NCBI RefSeq assembly: GCF_001646665.1
Contig: NZ_LWBU01000290.1
Coordinates: 52,928 to 116,927, forward strand
From: Streptomyces noursei
GTDB taxonomy: Bacteria; Actinomycetota; Actinomycetes; Streptomycetales; Streptomycetaceae
Direction: 5' to 3'
DNA: 64,000 bases
The position numbers and the translations under genes were made by a program. Below, one piece after another: positions 61,496 through 64,000 of this stretch. Under the pieces are notes generated by a model. That model worked only from the letters and a program-made list of their open reading frames with translations. It was not told the origin of the DNA and made no database searches. The number at the start of each line of letters is the position of its first letter. Position 1 is the stretch's first letter.

Positions 61496-62818
61496 TCAGC
61501 GGCGGCTGGTGAGGCGGGCGTGGAGGGTGCGGGCGGAGGCGTCGGTGAGGGAGGCGATCTGGTCGACGATCACCCGCTTGCGGGCCCGGTCGTCGGGGGC
61601 GGTGTCGAACAGGGCCCGGAACTGGGGGTCGAGTCCCTCGGGCGCGCGGGCGGTCAGCGCCTCGGCCAGCTCGGCGAGCACGATCCGCTGGTCCGCGCGG
61701 AGCGCCTCCTGCTCGGCGCGCTGCATGACGTACCGGTCGGCGACCGCCTTGAGCACCGCGCACTCGTTGCGCGTCTCGCGCGGTACGACCAGTTCGGCGG
61801 CGTACCGGGTGAGGCGGCCCGTGCCGTGCGCCTGGCGGGTGGCGGCCTCGGCGGCGAGGCAGAAGCGGCCGATCAGCTGGCTGGTGGCGTCCTTGAGGCG
61901 GGCCTGGGCGGGGGCGCTGCCGTCGTAGCCGTGCGGCCACCACTCCTGTTCCATGAGCCGGTCGAGGGCGTCGGCGAGTTCCTGCGGGGAGGTGCCGGCG
62001 GGGACGTACCGCCCGATGGCGACGCGGCAGATGTCGGCGCGCTCGGGTTCGGCGTGGAGCAGGTTGGGGTCGATGTGCCCGGCGTGGAGGCCGTCCTCGA
62101 AGTCGTGGACCGAGTAGGCCACGTCGTCGGACCAGTCCATGACCTGTGCCTCGAAGCAGCGGCCGTGCTCGGGGGCGCCCTGCCGTACCCAGGTGAAGAC
62201 CGGGAGGTCGTCCTCGTAGACCCCGAACTTGGGCGAGTCGGGGTCGGTGGGGTGGCCGCCTCGCTGCCAGGGGTACTTGGTGGCGGCGTCGAGGGTGGCG
62301 CGGGTGAGGTTGAGGCCGACGCTGACGGTCCCGCCGGCGGTCTCGTCGCGGACGAACCGCTTGGGTTCGATCCGGGTCAGCAGGCGCAGCGACTGGGCGT
62401 TGCCCTCGAAGCCGCCGCAGTCCTTGGCGAAGTCGTTGAGCGCCTGTTCGCCGTTGTGCCCGAAGGGCGGGTGGCCCATGTCGTGCGAGAGGCAGGCGGC
62501 TTCGACGAGGTCGGGGTCGCAGCCGAGGGCGGCGCCCAGTTCGCGGCCGACCTGGGCGCACTCCAGGGAGTGGGTGAGCCGGGTGCGCGGGCTGGCGTCC
62601 CAGGCGTGGCTGCGGGAGCCGGGGGTGACGACCTGGGTCTTGCCGGCCAGTCGTCGCAGTGCGCTGGAGTGCAGGACGCGTGCCCGGTCCCGCTGGAACG
62701 CGGTGCGGCCGGGCCTCTTGTCGGGCTCGGGGGCCCAGCGCTCGGTGGCCGCCCCGTCGTAGGTGCCGTCTGTGCCGTGGGTGTTCCTGGTGCCGTCGGT
62801 GCCGTCCATGCCGTTCAT
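61496..62818 (-). CDS. dgt: Deoxyguanosinetriphosphate triphosphohydrolase-like protein
   Basis: A 440-residue HD-domain enzyme that removes triphosphate from dNTPs. The HD motif is complete: RLTHSLECAQVGRELG (His), CLSHDMGHPPFGHNGE (His-Asp pair and second His pair), and the distal Asp in DWSDDVAYSVHDFEDG. The N-terminal ~20 residues are a low-complexity Gly-Thr-Asp-rich string encoded by repeating GCCGTN-like words on the plus strand, and likely vary between strains. ATG 62818 or ATG 62809 can start it; the much longer frame upstream lies opposite the chelatase gene and is not coding. Confidence 0.93.
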   Translation of the reverse strand: MNGMDGTDGTRNTHGTDGTYDGAATERWAPEPDKRPGRTAFQRDRARVLHSSALRRLAGKTQVVTPGSRSHAWDASPRTRLTHSLECAQVGRELGAALGCDPDLVEAACLSHDMGHPPFGHNGEQALNDFAKDCGGFEGNAQSLRLLTRIEPKRFVRDETAGGTVSVGLNLTRATLDAATKYPWQRGGHPTDPDSPKFGVYEDDLPVFTWVRQGAPEHGRCFEAQVMDWSDDVAYSVHDFEDGLHAGHIDPNLLHAEPERADICRVAIGRYVPAGTSPQELADALDRLMEQEWWPHGYDGSAPAQARLKDATSQLIGRFCLAAEAATRQAHGTGRLTRYAAELVVPRETRNECAVLKAVADRYVMQRAEQEALRADQRIVLAELAEALTARAPEGLDPQFRALFDTAPDDRARKRVIVDQIASLTDASARTLHARLTSRR

Positions 62819-62855
62819 GCACTGAAGGTAACCGCAGGGACGGACGGTGAACCGG

Positions 62856-63782
62856 TCAGGCGGAGACCAGTCGGGAGGAACCGGCCGTGACCGGCGGGTG
62901 CGCGAGGGCCTGGTCGTAACGGTGGAGAACGAGCCGGGCGAGTGCGGGGTGGGGCCCGAGGGGTTCGGCGGCGAGCCAGGGGGCGGCGGCCGCGCTGCGG
63001 GTGGCGAACAGGCCGGGGGCGGTGAAGTAGGAGGCGACGGCGATGCGGTGGCGGCCCCGGGCGGTGAGCGCGCGGATGGCGTCGGGGACGGTGGGGGTGG
63101 CGGCGGAGGCGTAGGCGGGGAGGACGGGTACGCCGCCGAGGCGTTCGCTGAGCAGCCGGGCGGTGCGGCGGGTGTCGGCCGCGGAGTCGGGGTCGCGGGA
63201 GCCGGCGGCGGCGAGGACGACACCGGTGCTGCGGCTGGTGCCGTGGGCGGGGCGCCAGCCGGCCTGGGTGAGCCGGGCGAGGAGCGCTTCGACGAGCAGG
63301 GGGTGGGGGCCGAGCGGGGCGGCGACGCGCACGCGCAGGTGGGGTGCGGTGGCGGCGGCGCCGGGCAGGTCGTGCTTGACGTGGTGACCGCGGCTGAGGA
63401 GCAGCGGTACGAGGACGGCGTCGCCGTGCGGCAGGCCGGCGAGGGTGTCGGTGAGCAGGGGGGCGTTCAGCTCGATGTGGCCGAGCCGGACGGGCAGGCC
63501 GGGCCTCAGTTCGCGGACCCGGTCCAGGAGGGCGTTCGCGGTGGTCAGCGCGCGGGGGTCGCGGCTGCCGTGGGCGACGGCGACGAGGGTGGGCGGGTGG
63601 GGAGTGCTCATGGGTCTGCGCGTTCCGTTGAGGTGGAGGTGGGTCAGCTGGGAGCCGAGCTGCGCGGTGATGCGGCTGAGCAGTTGGGAGGTGGTGTCGA
63701 GGGGCTGGGGCGCGAGCGGGTGGGGCGCGGGCGGGGGCGGCGCGAGGGGGTGGGGCGTGGGAGGGTCGGCCGGCTCCGTCAT
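62856..63782 (-). CDS. CbiX-type sirohydrochlorin chelatase-like protein
   Basis: A 308-residue protein with two CbiX repeats. The first is PTLVAVAHGSRDPRAL (metal-site His in HGSRD, about residues 64-79) with LVPLLLSRGHHVKHDL. The second is VVLAAAGSRDPDS with IAVASYFTAPGLF. Such proteins insert Co2+ or Fe2+ into sirohydrochlorin for cobalamin or siroheme. In the second repeat the His of HGS is replaced by Ala, so one metal site is probably lost, as in many long CbiX forms. ATG 63782 gives a Pro-rich leader; ATG 63611 (MSTPHPPT) would give a 251-residue protein and is a real alternative. Confidence 0.8.
   Translation of the reverse strand: MTEPADPPTPHPLAPPPPAPHPLAPQPLDTTSQLLSRITAQLGSQLTHLHLNGTRRPMSTPHPPTLVAVAHGSRDPRALTTANALLDRVRELRPGLPVRLGHIELNAPLLTDTLAGLPHGDAVLVPLLLSRGHHVKHDLPGAAATAPHLRVRVAAPLGPHPLLVEALLARLTQAGWRPAHGTSRSTGVVLAAAGSRDPDSAADTRRTARLLSERLGGVPVLPAYASAATPTVPDAIRALTARGRHRIAVASYFTAPGLFATRSAAAAPWLAAEPLGPHPALARLVLHRYDQALAHPPVTAGSSRLVSA

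Positions 63783-64000
<218 letters not shown>

Overview
The window is high-GC actinobacterial DNA (roughly 70% GC or more, strong G/C third positions, GTG and TTG starts, TAnnnT -10 boxes) and reads as the chromosome core of a Streptomyces. The fatty-acid set (fasR-fabD-fabH-acpP-fabF), mbl, a matB-type malonyl-CoA synthetase, an hrdA-like sigma factor, dnaG and dgt are all in or near the order I remember from S. coelicolor. Comparisons with that genome are from memory, not from a search. No prophage, complete insertion sequence, CRISPR array or NRPS/PKS megasynthase was seen. The last ~120 bases are almost pure G and look like an assembly artefact.

Layout. 1-2660: a DHA2-type drug exporter and a divergent TetR regulator around a palindromic operator. 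3135-10044: two paralogous membrane-anchored alpha/beta hydrolases (DUF1023 type) bracketing a DUF4429/SHOCT protein and a NarL-type two-component system; the second hydrolase is translationally coupled to an acyltransferase-3 membrane protein. 10104-13865: a flavoprotein, a merR/aldo-keto reductase operon with a classic 19-bp-spacer MerR promoter, and a beta-lactamase-fold serine hydrolase. 14230-17670: a cold-shock group (csp, DEAD-box helicase, CBS protein, small conserved protein, GvpU-like protein), with a hairpin that covers the helicase Shine-Dalgarno site. 17745-24209: pirin, then fasR and the fabD-fabH-acpP-fabF fatty-acid synthase operon, closed by a strong terminator, then a DUF3145 protein. 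24459-30732: a secreted SGNH hydrolase, aldose epimerase, GH3 glucosidase with a divergent TetR, and a secreted pyroglutamyl-peptidase-like protein whose catalytic Cys is Ser.

30776-35620 (minus strand) is the most unusual metabolic cluster: a type III PLP decarboxylase, a cysteine-synthase-like PLP enzyme fused to a rhodanese domain, a class V cysteine-desulfurase-like PLP enzyme, and an SAM methyltransferase. The first three have overlapping or abutting frames. A Fur/Zur-like AT-rich box lies between the third gene and the methyltransferase. I read this as an uncharacterised small-molecule pathway built around sulfur or amino-acid chemistry.

35922-42057: EI24/CysZ-like membrane protein, an Ohr peroxidase, a zinc-independent MDR oxidoreductase with a divergent MarR regulator and overlapping palindromes, two conserved proteins of unknown function, and mbl. 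42811-48475: matB coupled to a fused carboxyltransferase beta-alpha protein, a repeat-rich intergenic island, ohrR/ohr with a shared operator, and a one-frame fusion of a YqhA (UPF0114) membrane protein to an IstB transposon-type AAA+ ATPase. 48911-63782: two small membrane proteins, three tRNAs (CAU and two tRNA-Asn), a YtxH protein, a xylulokinase, a heterodimeric ABC exporter, an hrdA-like sigma factor, a cupin, dnaG, an FAD reductase, dgt and a CbiX-type chelatase.
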